A DNA stretch of 44,631 nucleotides, from the IMG/VR virus record IMGVR_UViG_3300018469_000285, positions 1 to 44,631 of that record. One strand, given 5' to 3'. A program made the position numbers and the translations under genes. Under the pieces are notes generated by a model. It searched no databases. It was given only the letters and a program-made list of their open reading frames with translations, and was not told where the DNA came from. Source of the stretch: a virus. Shown here one piece after another: positions 1-7,444 of the stretch. Every line of letters begins with the position of its first letter. Within the stretch, counting starts at the first letter, position 1.

Positions 1-1116
1 ATGTTGTCCGTTTACAGGCGTCACAGCCCATCCTGTGGGCAGACCTCTCGCCGCTACCGTAGGTGCTCCTGCCCCGTCTGGGTGCAAGGGACGCTCGGAG
101 GCGAGGAAATCCGCAAGTCCCTGAACCTGACATCCATCGAAGCGGCCGAGAAGGTCGTGTTCGCCTGGAAAGAAGCCGGGAAGATCGGGGCCGAGGGAAA
201 GAAGGTCGTCTCTCTCGTCGAGGCGTCCGAGAAGTACCTGCGCGACGCTGGCACCCGGCTCAAGCCCTCCACGGTCGATTTGTACAAAAGAGGACAAAAG
301 CATCTTCTCGCGTGGTGCGAGCGGGAGAAGGTCGTCTCTCTCAAGGATCTCGACATCGAGAAGTTGAGGAAGTACCGGGAGACCTGGACGTGCAAACCCG
401 TCACGGCCTGTCGGCGTATCGACCGCCTCAAGATGTTCTTCGGGTTCTGCGTGGACTCGGGGTGGGTGAAGTCGAACCCGGCTAAGTTGCTCAAAGCTCC
501 CGAGGTTCAGACGTTCGGGAAGACTCCGTTCAACGAAGAAGAGATGACCCATATCTTCGACGCGTGCGGGAAATTGGTTACTCGTGGGACGTGGGGCAAG
601 GACAACGTGAAGCGAGTCCGGGCGTTCATCTACATCCTCAGATACACCGGACTTCGAATCTCCGATGCTGCGAGTTTGAAGACGTCGCACGTGCGGGATG
701 GGAAGGTTCTGCTGCGGACGGAGAAGACGGGAACCCTGGTCTGGATTCCCATCCCTGACTACGTCGTCCAGGCGTTAGAGGAAGTTCCGCGGGTGTCGGA
801 GTTCTACTTCCAGACCGGGAACGCCAAAGCGAAGACTGTCCGGGGTGGGTGGGACAGGTGCATCCGGTCGGTTCTCGCGCTTGCGAAGGTGAACCACGGG
901 TCGGCTCACTCTTTCCGCTCCACGCTTGCGGTAGACCTTCTGAACAAGGGAGTCTCGGTGGAGATGGTGGCGACGATTCTCGGGAACAGCCCGGCGGTCG
1001 TGATTAAGCACTACGCGCCGTACGTCGCTTCCCGGCAGGTTGCTCTCGAAACAGCAATTAGGAACATCTGGGCGGAACCGGAGCGGCCGAGATTCCAAGT
1101 CATTCAGGGCGGGTAG
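1..1116 (+). CDS. Tyrosine site-specific recombinase (prophage integrase)
   Basis: Phage-type integrase of 371 aa, expected to recombine an attP site with a chromosomal attB. The C-terminal catalytic domain shows the tyrosine-recombinase residues: Arg219 in TGLRISDA, Lys242 in TEKTG, His303 and Arg306 in HSFR, and Tyr338 in KHYAPY. The usual second His/Trp before the tyrosine is Asn in LGNSP, a substitution I recall from related integrases. The N-terminus has a Cys/His-rich stretch (SCG, RRCSCPVWV) typical of integrases I associate with Acidobacteria, followed by a SAM-like core-binding domain at about residues 70-170. The gene starts at the first base of the window, so its upstream signals and attL cannot be seen. 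It ends directly against a convergent gene. A tRNA 3' end at 41789-41809 is the likely partner att site. Confidence 0.95.
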   Translation: MLSVYRRHSPSCGQTSRRYRRCSCPVWVQGTLGGEEIRKSLNLTSIEAAEKVVFAWKEAGKIGAEGKKVVSLVEASEKYLRDAGTRLKPSTVDLYKRGQKHLLAWCEREKVVSLKDLDIEKLRKYRETWTCKPVTACRRIDRLKMFFGFCVDSGWVKSNPAKLLKAPEVQTFGKTPFNEEEMTHIFDACGKLVTRGTWGKDNVKRVRAFIYILRYTGLRISDAASLKTSHVRDGKVLLRTEKTGTLVWIPIPDYVVQALEEVPRVSEFYFQTGNAKAKTVRGGWDRCIRSVLALAKVNHGSAHSFRSTLAVDLLNKGVSVEMVATILGNSPAVVIKHYAPYVASRQVALETAIRNIWAEPERPRFQVIQGG

Positions 1117-1458
1117 CTACCCCTCGTCCTCCTCCGCTTCGTTAGGATCAAAGCCCTCAGGAATGTCGCGAAGCCTTCTGCCGATGGCGATCCGGTCGCG
1201 GGAGTACAGCTCGTAAACATAGTCGAAGGAGTACGCCTTCAACTCATCCTGGAGAACGTCCGAGAAGATGTTGAAGATGTCGAAGTAGTGGTGGTCGAGC
1301 TCGATGCCGACTCGATCCATCACCCTCTCCATGATGCGAACGGCGAGTCGGCCAGCGTCCAGGGCGACATCCTCATGAACCTGCGGCGGGCGTGGAGGAG
1401 CGATCGGGTAGTCATAGGGACGGTGCGGACGTTCTTCGTCCGGGGGTTCGTTCACCAC
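1117..1458 (-). CDS. Hypothetical protein, 113 aa
   Basis: Unrecognised small acidic protein with a proline-rich N-terminus (PPDEERPHRP, APPRPP) and a helical body; the C-terminal tail is Asp/Glu-rich. It starts at GTG, preceded by a G-rich stretch. It is the last gene of a run of four overlapping minus-strand genes (overlap with the next gene upstream 7 nt), and its stop codon abuts the integrase stop. Tight translational coupling argues that it is real. Function unknown; its place beside the integrase suggests lysogeny or accessory functions. Confidence 0.7.
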   Translation of the reverse strand: MVNEPPDEERPHRPYDYPIAPPRPPQVHEDVALDAGRLAVRIMERVMDRVGIELDHHYFDIFNIFSDVLQDELKAYSFDYVYELYSRDRIAIGRRLRDIPEGFDPNEAEEDEG

Positions 1459-1703
1459 AACTGTCCCCCTCGGTCTTCCCTCAAACCTTCAATAAGAGCG
1501 CAAAGGTCGTAGGCTTCTCTGCTGGTTAGTTCGGCTTCAAGTGTGCGGTGCAAGGACTGGTAAAGGTAGATATTCGTCGCGGTGTCGATGGTCGCCACTT
1601 CGGGTACATCGGAGATAAGGTCGTCGTAGGCCTTCTTCACGAACCGGAAGAGGCGGAGGGTGGAGTCACACTCGGCGTACAGCTCAGAGAGGGTTTCGCT
1701 CAC
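1452..1703 (-). CDS. Hypothetical protein, 83 aa
   Basis: Unrecognised, predicted all-helical small protein. The GTG start overlaps the stop of the upstream gene as GTGA, and its own stop lies inside the next gene, so it belongs to a translationally coupled string of short genes. No motifs, Cys clusters or membrane segments are visible. It resembles its neighbours in size and in its Leu/Glu-rich character (EGLREDRGG near the end), so the cluster could be a set of small paralogous or interacting proteins, but I see no clear sequence identity between them. Confidence 0.65.
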   Translation of the reverse strand: MSETLSELYAECDSTLRLFRFVKKAYDDLISDVPEVATIDTATNIYLYQSLHRTLEAELTSREAYDLCALIEGLREDRGGQLW

Positions 1704-1963
1704 TTCTTCTCACCTATGTAAGTCACGTTAGAAGGTACGCGCTTCTTCATGCGGCGCACCTTCAAGCGTCGTGCGGCGCGGTCACGTCTCTCTTCGTGGT
1801 CTAGGACGATCTCGAGAAGACTGAGAATCCAATCGCCCGCGGGCTCATCGAGGTACTGCATCAAGTTGCCGGAGTCGGTTCCTGTGACTTGGGCCATCTT
1901 GCGGATTGACCGGGCCACGTCTAGAACGGCGTTCACTTCGGGCGCGTAGTCGGGGTATCTCAT
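1700..1963 (-). CDS. Hypothetical protein, 87 aa
   Basis: Unrecognised helical protein with a basic C-terminal third (RRDRAARRLKVRRMKKR) that could contact nucleic acid. ATG start with the 4-nt overlap typical of phage operons; the 3' end overlaps the next gene. No catalytic or metal-binding motif is seen. Member of the overlapping cluster at 1117-2217. Confidence 0.65.
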   Translation of the reverse strand: MRYPDYAPEVNAVLDVARSIRKMAQVTGTDSGNLMQYLDEPAGDWILSLLEIVLDHEERRDRAARRLKVRRMKKRVPSNVTYIGEKK

Positions 1964-2217
1964 CTTCCGGAGGGTTCGTCTTCTCGCTCGAAGTATTCGA
2001 CGGTCGCAAGCGCGAAGTGGGAGAGTTCCCGCGCGTCACACTGAACGGCTTCGGCAACGAGGTCGGAAATCTTGCGGCTGATCATCGCCCGCTGGTCGTA
2101 AGTCAACTCAGCGGCGTTCTCTTCGAATACGAAGCGGTTTATCTCGTTCCCCAAACGCTGAAGACGGATGGTGGCGGAGACGTTCTCGTAAAGGTCGCGG
2201 TAGCCGGGAAAGGGCAC
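1960..2217 (-). CDS. Hypothetical protein, 85 aa
   Basis: Unrecognised helical protein. A GTG start is supported by a good Shine-Dalgarno sequence (GGAGGT about 8-10 nt upstream), which lies over the end of the preceding gene. The C-terminus is acidic (EYFEREDEPSG). Part of the coupled cluster of short minus-strand genes next to the integrase. Confidence 0.7.
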   Translation of the reverse strand: MPFPGYRDLYENVSATIRLQRLGNEINRFVFEENAAELTYDQRAMISRKISDLVAEAVQCDARELSHFALATVEYFEREDEPSGR

Positions 2218-2223
2218 GGGAAA

Positions 2224-2583
2224 CTACCTCCGGGCTGTGATGGCGATGATGTGGTTGATGGAGGCGAGGATGACGGGGTTCGAGAGAAGAGTGTTCCCGG
2301 CGTTGTCCCGCAACTCAACTAAGCCGTGCTTGGCCCACCACCAACCGACGTAAACGTCCTCCCCATCGCGAGCGACAATCAGCTCTCCAGAATGGGCGCA
2401 GTCGCGCAGCTCGGCGACGACGTAGGTGCCGGCCGGAATGTGGCCGTAGTCCGTAAGGAACCTATAAACCACTTCTGTTTCTAGCTCGATTGCGTCGGCC
2501 GGGAGGGAGACGACCGCCTCGGAAGGGATAAGGGGTTTGCCCGGCTCGATGAAGCCCGCCACGTCCACGGGTACGGTGTCCAT
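2224..2583 (-). CDS. Hypothetical protein, ~119 aa
   Basis: Unrecognised, mostly beta-rich protein beginning MDTVPVDVAGFIEPG and ending NHIIAITARR. I chose the internal ATG at 2583 because the 44 residues an upstream start would add look like random translation of the divergent promoter region. The central part (AELRDCAHSGELIV, DVYVGWWWAKHGLVEL) suggests a compact beta-barrel, perhaps SH3-like, but this is a guess. First gene of the minus-strand cluster that runs toward the integrase. No clear ribosome binding site. Confidence 0.6.
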   Translation of the reverse strand: MDTVPVDVAGFIEPGKPLIPSEAVVSLPADAIELETEVVYRFLTDYGHIPAGTYVVAELRDCAHSGELIVARDGEDVYVGWWWAKHGLVELRDNAGNTLLSNPVILASINHIIAITARR

Positions 2584-2782
2584 GCGGCCGAAGCTAACTC
2601 GGAACCTGTAAGAGTCAAAACGAAATGCACAAAGGTGTGTGCGGTATTGCGACGGCGCCGGGAAGAGCGCGCCCCACTCGACGTAGAACAAAAGTCTGTG
2701 CGTTTTGCTGCACACCCCGGAAACACGAGAGGAAGCCGCGCGAACCTAGACAAAATCCGCAGGGTTTCCACACACTCTGCGG

Positions 2783-2968
2783 ATGACGATCACGGTTAGA
2801 AAAGAAGGCGGGATGTGGCACGGCTACCTCGAAGGACACCCGGAGGTAGACGAAAGAGGGCTAACCGAAGAAGTAGCGAGAAGGAAGGTGCAGAATAGGG
2901 CGGAAACCTTGAAGGAGAACGTGAATGGCCGAACCGCTGCCGATACCCGACGAGGTACTAAAGGATGA
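2783..2968 (+). CDS. Small HicB-like hypothetical protein, 61 aa
   Basis: Short plus-strand ORF beginning MTITVRKEGGMWHGYLEGHPEVD, which reads like the beta-beta-alpha start of a HicB-type antitoxin fold (strand, GMWHGYLEG turn, then helix EEVARRKVQN). The last 14 residues run out of frame over the start of the next gene (44-nt overlap). No obvious Shine-Dalgarno. If real, it forms a two-gene unit with the DUF4145-like gene downstream. Family assignment is tentative. Confidence 0.5.
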   Translation: MTITVRKEGGMWHGYLEGHPEVDERGLTEEVARRKVQNRAETLKENVNGRTAADTRRGTKG

Positions 2969-3728
2969 CAGCCTGGCGGAAGTGCTGCGAGTCTGGAAAG
3001 GTCCTGACGGCCGAGTCTACGTATCCTGGGACGACAAGCAGGAGGGTGGGAGTGAGGCGGTAGGCGTCGTCCTCGGAGCGGTCGCTAACGTGATCGCGGC
3101 GCACGCGGGGGAAGCTGCGCGCGACGCAGCGCGCAAGGCGATGACGCAGGGCTTTAGACAAGCGGCGAGAGCGTTCATTCCTGATCATGTGGAGACGTTC
3201 CCTAAGCTCTTCGAGTACAACGACATCGTAGAGGCGTACCACAACGAATCGGATCGGGCGGCCGGGATACTGAGCGCCGCATGGCTGGACAACTATCTCG
3301 GGCAGTGCCTTCGATACTTCCTGGTCCAAGACGCTGAGACAGTGAAGCTCGTCGGCGGCGATAAGCAAACGGACCGACCGCTCAGCCCGTTCAAAGTTCG
3401 TGCGCGGGCGCTATTCTCGCTCGGCTTAATGAGCAAAGACGCACTGGCCGACGTGTCACTAATTGTTAGCGTGCGGAATCACTTCGCGCACCACCCGAGT
3501 GTCACATCGTTCGACGACGAGCAGATTAAGAGCTGGTGTAATGGTTTGCGCGCAGCCAAGATGAAGATGGGAGAGAACGCTCGACTCAACTTCCTGTTCG
3601 CCACAAGCTGGGTCGCGATAGAGTTAAATAACGCGCTAGGGCAAGCTCACACAATCGAAATGGCGCCTGACATCAATAGCGATAGCGCCGCCGTTAAGAA
3701 GGAGAGAGTGAAGCCGCCTACCTCCTGA
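2925..3728 (+). CDS. MltR/DUF4145-like protein (possible HEPN-type), 267 aa
   Basis: The C-terminal half matches what I know of the MltR (mannitol repressor-like)/DUF4145 family: NESDRAAGILSAAWLD at about 107-122, a PLSPF-KVRARALFSLGLMS stretch at 152-170, then SVRNHFAHH at 182-190. The R184-X4-H189 pattern is the arrangement seen in HEPN RNases, so an RNA-cutting role is possible but unproven. The N-terminal 100 residues contain an Ala-rich helical stretch (ANVIAAHAGEAARDAARKA). The start is supported by AAGGAG seven bases upstream. A hairpin followed by a T-rich run ends the unit just after its stop. It lies directly before the large structured RNA candidate. Confidence 0.7.
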   Translation: MAEPLPIPDEVLKDDSLAEVLRVWKGPDGRVYVSWDDKQEGGSEAVGVVLGAVANVIAAHAGEAARDAARKAMTQGFRQAARAFIPDHVETFPKLFEYNDIVEAYHNESDRAAGILSAAWLDNYLGQCLRYFLVQDAETVKLVGGDKQTDRPLSPFKVRARALFSLGLMSKDALADVSLIVSVRNHFAHHPSVTSFDDEQIKSWCNGLRAAKMKMGENARLNFLFATSWVAIELNNALGQAHTIEMAPDINSDSAAVKKERVKPPTS

Positions 3729-3754
3729 GATTCGGAGCATGAGAAGGGGTAAAA

Positions 3755-3780
3755 GCCTACTGTGTAGGTCTTGTTTTATT
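3755..3780 (+). terminator. Probable rho-independent terminator after the DUF4145-like gene
   Basis: CCTAC-TGT-GTAGG hairpin (extended by a G-T pair) followed by CTTGTTTTATTT, 27 nt after the stop of the upstream gene. It would end that mRNA and separate it from the structured RNA that follows. Confidence 0.55.
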
Positions 3781-4735
3781 TCGGCGTTCGTTCCGTTGTT
3801 TCTCGGCGCCGATCACCTTCCGCTCTCCGCTCGGTCAGTTTGCCGATTGGGTAATCCGTTCTCGCCGGAAGGGACGAGAAGCGCGATCTTGATTCCTGAG
3901 CCTTCGGATATACGAGCCAGGGGTACCAAGTCCTAACATTCAAAGGCATCCGGCGGGGGCTGTTAGGTTCGCCTACCCATTCCGCCAGTAAGTTTGTAAA
4001 ACAGGTCAGAGCTTGCGCCCTGAAAGGGATGGACGGGAAGCCATGGCCTAACAGATCAATAAAGATCAGTAGGCGTCCGGCCTCGCATCCATCCCTCTCA
4101 AGGAACCAGCGATTCATTCGCTGAGAACGCCGCAGAAGATTGGGGAGTCAAGCAGGGTTACCCGGCGGAACCTTCGTCTGCAGCCTTCTCAAAGAAGGAA
4201 ATGTTCTCGCTCTGACAGCGGGGAGGGATTACTCCCTCCAGAACGTTTGGAAGTCCTCCGGGCCTACCCCGGTGTCAAAGAGAGAACTCGGTCACGTGCT
4301 GGTGGGGAGGGAGGAAGAACTGCTTCTTGACCGCTATAGCCGTCCGTACTGGCCATCGTTCGTCAACGACCCCTCACCCTGTCAACACACAACCTTCAAG
4401 GAACTCTTTAGGCGGTCTCACCGCCATGCCACGTGTAAGTAGGTCTGTTCTTTCGCAAGGTGGACTTCAGGAAGGTAGGGCGGCGCGGTTCTTTAATTCG
4501 CGCATCTTCTTGCGTCCTGGGAGGGAGAAGGGTTTACTGCATCCCCTTCTGGCTAGCGCCGAGAGCTGTACAGTGGCTCTACGACTCGCCATCCCCCTCT
4601 CAAGAAACAAAACAGCCCGTGATTACGCACGAGCTGATCTGATCGTTCCATCCGCGTAATCAGATGAAACTACTTTCGCGTCAGTTGTCGAAGGAACTCC
4701 TTCATCGTAGACCTTCTGCGGAGGAGTGCAAGTAG
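3775..4735 (+). ncRNA. Candidate large structured noncoding RNA (~950 nt)
   Basis: About 1 kb without a credible gene but packed with nested complementary segments. Hairpins read directly: 3859-3880 (TTCTCG-CC with a GGAA tetraloop, GNRA only on the plus strand); 3932-3938/3961-3967 enclosed by 3921-3925/3974-3978; 4025-4033/4088-4096 (9 bp); 4046-4050/4070-4074; 4107-4112/4118-4123; 4184-4188/4194-4198; a perfect three-way junction at 4203-4244 (4203-4207/4240-4244 enclosing 4208-4211/4217-4220 and 4222-4228/4233-4239); 4258-4262/4268-4272; 4411-4415/4421-4425; 4483-4487/4499-4503; 4526-4532/4544-4550; 4620-4628/4654-4662; 4690-4694/4699-4703. The motif GGAAC recurs between the helices. Size, phage setting and ornate folding recall GOLLD and ROOL RNAs, but I cannot match it to either. 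The ends are uncertain. Confidence 0.7.
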
Positions 4736-4762
4736 GTGGGGGTGTTGATAAGTCAGAACGGG

Positions 4763-4936
4763 TTAGGTTCGCTTCTCGATTGCCTTGAGAAGCTCGATGA
4801 TACGTTCGTTTTGATCGCGGATGTCGAGGAGGATCTCGGCCACGATGAACGTAGCGCGGGGCCCTGTATGCTGTGAGCCGGTATGGTCGCCAAGATGAGT
4901 GATCTCACGTTCAAACGCCTGTCTGTCCTTCTTCAT
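4763..4936 (-). CDS. Small hypothetical protein, 57 aa
   Basis: Short minus-strand gene starting MKKDRQAFEREITHLGDH and ending IELLKAIEKRT. The ATG is preceded by an excellent Shine-Dalgarno (GAGGAG, six bases upstream). The second half (VAEILLDIRDQNERIIELLKAI) is an amphipathic helix that could form a coiled coil. Function unknown. It lies convergent to the structured RNA. Confidence 0.7.
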   Translation of the reverse strand: MKKDRQAFEREITHLGDHTGSQHTGPRATFIVAEILLDIRDQNERIIELLKAIEKRT

Positions 4937-5112
4937 CGGCCGCTCCTCTAAAAAGTCGGGGCGGCTAAGAGTGTCTTGGCGGGTTCACCGCCCCTGCCCG
5001 CGGGAGCAGTATAGCGTCTTCACGGATTCTTCGTTTAAACGCGTTATAAGCGGCGCGGGGTAGTTGCGGTCGTTCCGCGCGCTCTCTCGCCTCTGAGGGG
5101 CAAATAGAGGGG

Positions 5113-5214
5113 TTAGCGGGCCTTGTAGTGGCAGAAGCCAACCCAGGACTCAGTGGCCTTGTCCCAATACAGGGTTGCCACCCGCTGTTTGCATGTCGAG
5201 CAGCGGTAGTTCAA
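5113..5214 (-). CDS. Overlapping zinc-knuckle mini-ORF, 33 aa
   Basis: In a different frame from the lytic enzyme gene, its last codons and the following bases encode YRCSTCKQRVATLYWDKATE, then a tryptophan and FCHYKAR. The Cys-X2-Cys with a later Cys-X-His looks like a genuine zinc ribbon, whereas the same frame further upstream is low-complexity noise. A TTG at 5214 could start it, with GAGGG very close upstream; a ribosomal frameshift from the upstream gene is the alternative. Role unknown. Confidence 0.4.
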   Translation of the reverse strand: MNYRCSTCKQRVATLYWDKATESWVGFCHYKAR

Positions 5215-5602
5215 GCCCTCGTTTAGCGAGACTTTTAACGGAGTTGAACCAGTTAGCCCACCCTCGGGGTTCACGAAGTAGGATCTGGCGGGCGAGGGCC
5301 TTTTGGTATCGGCAGTCGAGCGGTTCCCCAGGTAGGTTGAATTTCCGAGCGTAGCTCTGGATGGTGGCGTCTTGGAACTGGAGGCAGCCGCGTGACCACT
5401 CGCCGTTCGTGTCGATGATCTGGACGTCTTCCCGGCCGGAACTTTCTTGGAACGCAAGGAACTCGATGTAGATGTCGAGCGGGTCTGTCGGCGTGACGGT
5501 GAGGTTTGCTTCATGTGGGACTTCAGGTGTCGTGTTTGTCGCGTTCGCCGGACTCCCGGTTAAAAGCGTGAGCACGAGCACCGTTGAGAGAAAGATACTC
5601 AT
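5150..5602 (-). CDS. Secreted lytic transglycosylase/lysozyme-like protein, 150 aa
   Basis: An N-terminal signal peptide (about residues 1-21, ending SPANA) is followed by a lysozyme-like fold signature: catalytic-type Glu53 in FQESSGRED, then NGEWSRGCLQFQ and a Trp-rich end (REPRGWANWFNSVK). This order (E-S-x-G, then Gly-x-x-Q-F) is typical of SLT-type transglycosylases and phage muralytic enzymes. It probably cuts peptidoglycan after export, as an SAR/Sec-type endolysin or entry enzyme. The last about 15 residues (MQTAGGNPVLGQGH) look unrelated to the fold and overlap the zinc-knuckle ORF in another frame. Confidence 0.65.
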   Translation of the reverse strand: MSIFLSTVLVLTLLTGSPANATNTTPEVPHEANLTVTPTDPLDIYIEFLAFQESSGREDVQIIDTNGEWSRGCLQFQDATIQSYARKFNLPGEPLDCRYQKALARQILLREPRGWANWFNSVKSLAKRGLELPLLDMQTAGGNPVLGQGH

Positions 5603-5699
5603 CCAGGCCTTCGCTCGCGGGGAAGGCTAGCCGGGCATTAATTAACCCTACCAAGCAGGTAGGAGAATGGAAGAGCCGGGCTGGGGATAGAATCGGCGG

Positions 5700-6308
5700 A
5701 TGAAGAAGGCGATCGCGGTGGTGCTGCTCGTCCTGGCCGGCTGTTCGAAGACGGAGGCTCCAGCTCCGGCAGCTCCGGCAGCGCCTCCGGGAGTCATGCC
5801 GCGGATCTCCATCACGGACGCCTGGAAGAAGATGCGGGAGTATACGAAGGACGACTCCCTGAAGCTGGCCTTCGCCTCGAACACCGGAGTGACGGGAGAC
5901 TACGAAGCACAGGTGGACACTCCTAGTGATCGCCTGATGCTGGAGAACGGCGAGGCCGGGCAGTGGGTGTTTGAGATGTACAAGGACACCCCCCAGGCGG
6001 TCACCGAGGGAGACCGGAAGGGGTGGGAGTATCCGTACTACGTCGTCATCGTCGGCGCGAACGCAATCGCACGGGTGGACACGATCCCGGCGATGAGGTT
6101 TCCCCGCAAGCTCGACGCCAGGAGCGAAACCATCGTCTACCACATGGGGACGAAGTTCGTGAACGCGGTCGAGGATCAGAAGAAGAAGCAACCCTTCGAC
6201 TTCGCGAGTGCGACGATGGTCACGTCCGGTGAGGACTGCTCCTGGCTGTTCAAGTTCTACGACGCGGCAACGGGGCAGATAGTCGGCAATATCCACAAGG
6301 CGTGTTAG
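5700..6308 (+). CDS. Lipoprotein, 202 aa
   Basis: Clear lipoprotein signal: MKKAIAVVLLVLAGC with the lipobox Cys at residue 15, followed by an Ala/Pro linker (APAPAAPAAPPG). The mature domain is unrecognised, with Trp- and Tyr-rich segments (GWEYPYYVVIVGANAIARVD) and two late cysteines (EDCSW and the C-terminal HKAC) that could form a disulfide. It stands alone on the plus strand among minus-strand genes and ends at a hairpin, so it is probably a lysogenic-conversion gene expressed in the prophage. TAGAAT lies seven bases before the ATG, so the message may be leaderless. Confidence 0.75.
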   Translation: MKKAIAVVLLVLAGCSKTEAPAPAAPAAPPGVMPRISITDAWKKMREYTKDDSLKLAFASNTGVTGDYEAQVDTPSDRLMLENGEAGQWVFEMYKDTPQAVTEGDRKGWEYPYYVVIVGANAIARVDTIPAMRFPRKLDARSETIVYHMGTKFVNAVEDQKKKQPFDFASATMVTSGEDCSWLFKFYDAATGQIVGNIHKAC

Positions 6309-6351
6309 AAGGCTCAGCGGGTGGGTGGGCTGTGGATGGAACAAATGAAAG

Positions 6352-6372
6352 CCCCCCGCGTAAGCGAGGGGT
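6352..6372 (+). terminator. Hairpin after the lipoprotein gene
   Basis: CCCC-C-CGC / GCG-A-GGGG stem closing on GTAA, with one mismatch, 44 nt after the lipoprotein stop. The T-run after it is poor (GTTAATG), so terminator strength is uncertain. Confidence 0.5.
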
Positions 6373-6437
6373 TAATGAGCATGTCGGTTCTTGTCGAACC
6401 CGAGGGGACTTCGCGCTAGGTCGATTCCTCCTTTTCT

Positions 6438-6689
6438 TCAACTCACGCCGCCTGAGCGGATCGTGGTAGTAGTTCCAACGGGGCGGAACACTTTGCAGCC
6501 GTCTCCTTCATGGCAGGAGCCTTTGGCGTGGGCTTTCTCACCGTGGCCGCATTTACAGATGCGTTCGGGAGTGAAGGTGGGACAACTACATGAGGTGCAG
6601 GGGCCGGTGGGATTCTGCTTCGTGCACCAGTGCTCGCTCTTCTTGTGTCGGCAGGTACAGATGGTGATGAGCCGCCGGAGCGGGAACAT
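6438..6689 (-). CDS. Cys/His-rich small zinc protein, 83 aa
   Basis: Two similar metal-binding modules: ICTCRHKKSEHWC near residues 10-22 with CTSCSC following, and ICKCGHGEKAHAKGSC near 44-59 with a later Cys. The CxCxH...H...C pattern strongly suggests two zinc sites. No other domain is visible. Its start overlaps the stop of the DUF932 gene upstream, so they are co-transcribed. Similar Cys-rich mini-proteins are common in phage accessory regions; function unknown. Confidence 0.7.
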   Translation of the reverse strand: MFPLRRLITICTCRHKKSEHWCTKQNPTGPCTSCSCPTFTPERICKCGHGEKAHAKGSCHEGDGCKVFRPVGTTTTIRSGGVS

Positions 6690-7444
6690 CAGTTCACCGT
6701 TTCGAGGTACCCGGCGAGGCTTGCGGTCGCGCGAACCATCGGCACCGGGTCGAGAAGACCGAAGGCCGAGGTGAAGGCATTGTTCAGCGAGAGCATCGTC
6801 CGCGGCTTGAACTCTTCGAACTTCGGCTCGAAGTAGAAGTCGTTCACGGAGCGCATCAGGTGCTTCGGGGCTTCGAGCCGCTCACCGACGAAGGCGTCGT
6901 AGATGAGAACCTTCGCATCTTTGTCCGAGAGGGAGAATCCCGCCCAGGCATCGAGCTTCTGGCCGAGCATGCCGAAGGCACGCTGAACGCGATCGATCGC
7001 TACGCCGAGCACTTCATCGAGGACGAGGTTCTTGGTGTGCTTTCGTGCGAGCGCCTCGAAGTCGGAATGGAAAGCGAGGTTGTCGCAGACGAGAGTCCTC
7101 CATCCGGCGCACATGCCGAGCGAGAAGCTCTTGTCGTGCGAGTTCCTGAGGCCGATCGTGAAGTTGACTCCGTCTCGCGTGAGGTTCACTTCGATGATGC
7201 CGAACATCCGCATACCGTCCGCAGTGAGGGCGTACTGGTCGCGGGTGACTTCGATGTTTCTGAAGCCGAGGGTCTGAATCACCGTCTCGACGAGATGAGC
7301 GTGCGGAATCGGCTTGTGAGTGTCTGTGCCGGGCGGAGTCTGGATTTCGAGAAGATTCTGCCGGGTCATCAGCTCCGCGCCGCAGTGGGCGAGAAGGCCG
7401 TTCATCGGTGCTGGTTGCACTACTTCAGGGATGAGAGCTGTCAC
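6689..7444 (-). CDS. DUF932 domain protein, 251 aa
   Basis: Recognised as the DUF932 (phage/plasmid-like) family by its core GLRNSHDKSFSLGMCAGWRT followed by LVCDNLAFHSDF near residues 100-130, and by the typical tail containing LNNAFTSAFG. Proteins of this family are widespread on plasmids and phages; their role is not established. Length fits the shorter members. It sits in a minus-strand operon with the Cys-rich gene (1-nt overlap) and the genes at 7425-7942. Confidence 0.85.
   Translation of the reverse strand: MTALIPEVVQPAPMNGLLAHCGAELMTRQNLLEIQTPPGTDTHKPIPHAHLVETVIQTLGFRNIEVTRDQYALTADGMRMFGIIEVNLTRDGVNFTIGLRNSHDKSFSLGMCAGWRTLVCDNLAFHSDFEALARKHTKNLVLDEVLGVAIDRVQRAFGMLGQKLDAWAGFSLSDKDAKVLIYDAFVGERLEAPKHLMRSVNDFYFEPKFEEFKPRTMLSLNNAFTSAFGLLDPVPMVRATASLAGYLETVN

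Noticed and set aside
2584-2715. N-terminal extension of the 2224 gene
   Set aside because: Reads like translation of a promoter region; the internal ATG gives a better protein.
3739-4659. Open frames inside the structured RNA region (e.g. 3739-3936, 4140-4442, 4327-4659, and 3776-4117 on the other strand)
   Set aside because: No start with ribosome binding site, odd compositions, and mutually overlapping in several frames; the helices explain the open frames better.
3775-4735. Group I or group II intron
   Set aside because: No P/Q/R/S core elements, no domain V-like hairpin, no interrupted flanking gene, no homing endonuclease.
5113-5514. Full-length reading of the frame that contains the zinc-knuckle
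   Set aside because: The upstream part is Ser/Arg/Thr-rich noise over the lytic enzyme gene; only the last 33 codons look real.
5523-6344. Long antisense frame opposite the lipoprotein gene
   Set aside because: Arg/His-rich shadow of a clear lipoprotein gene with signal peptide.
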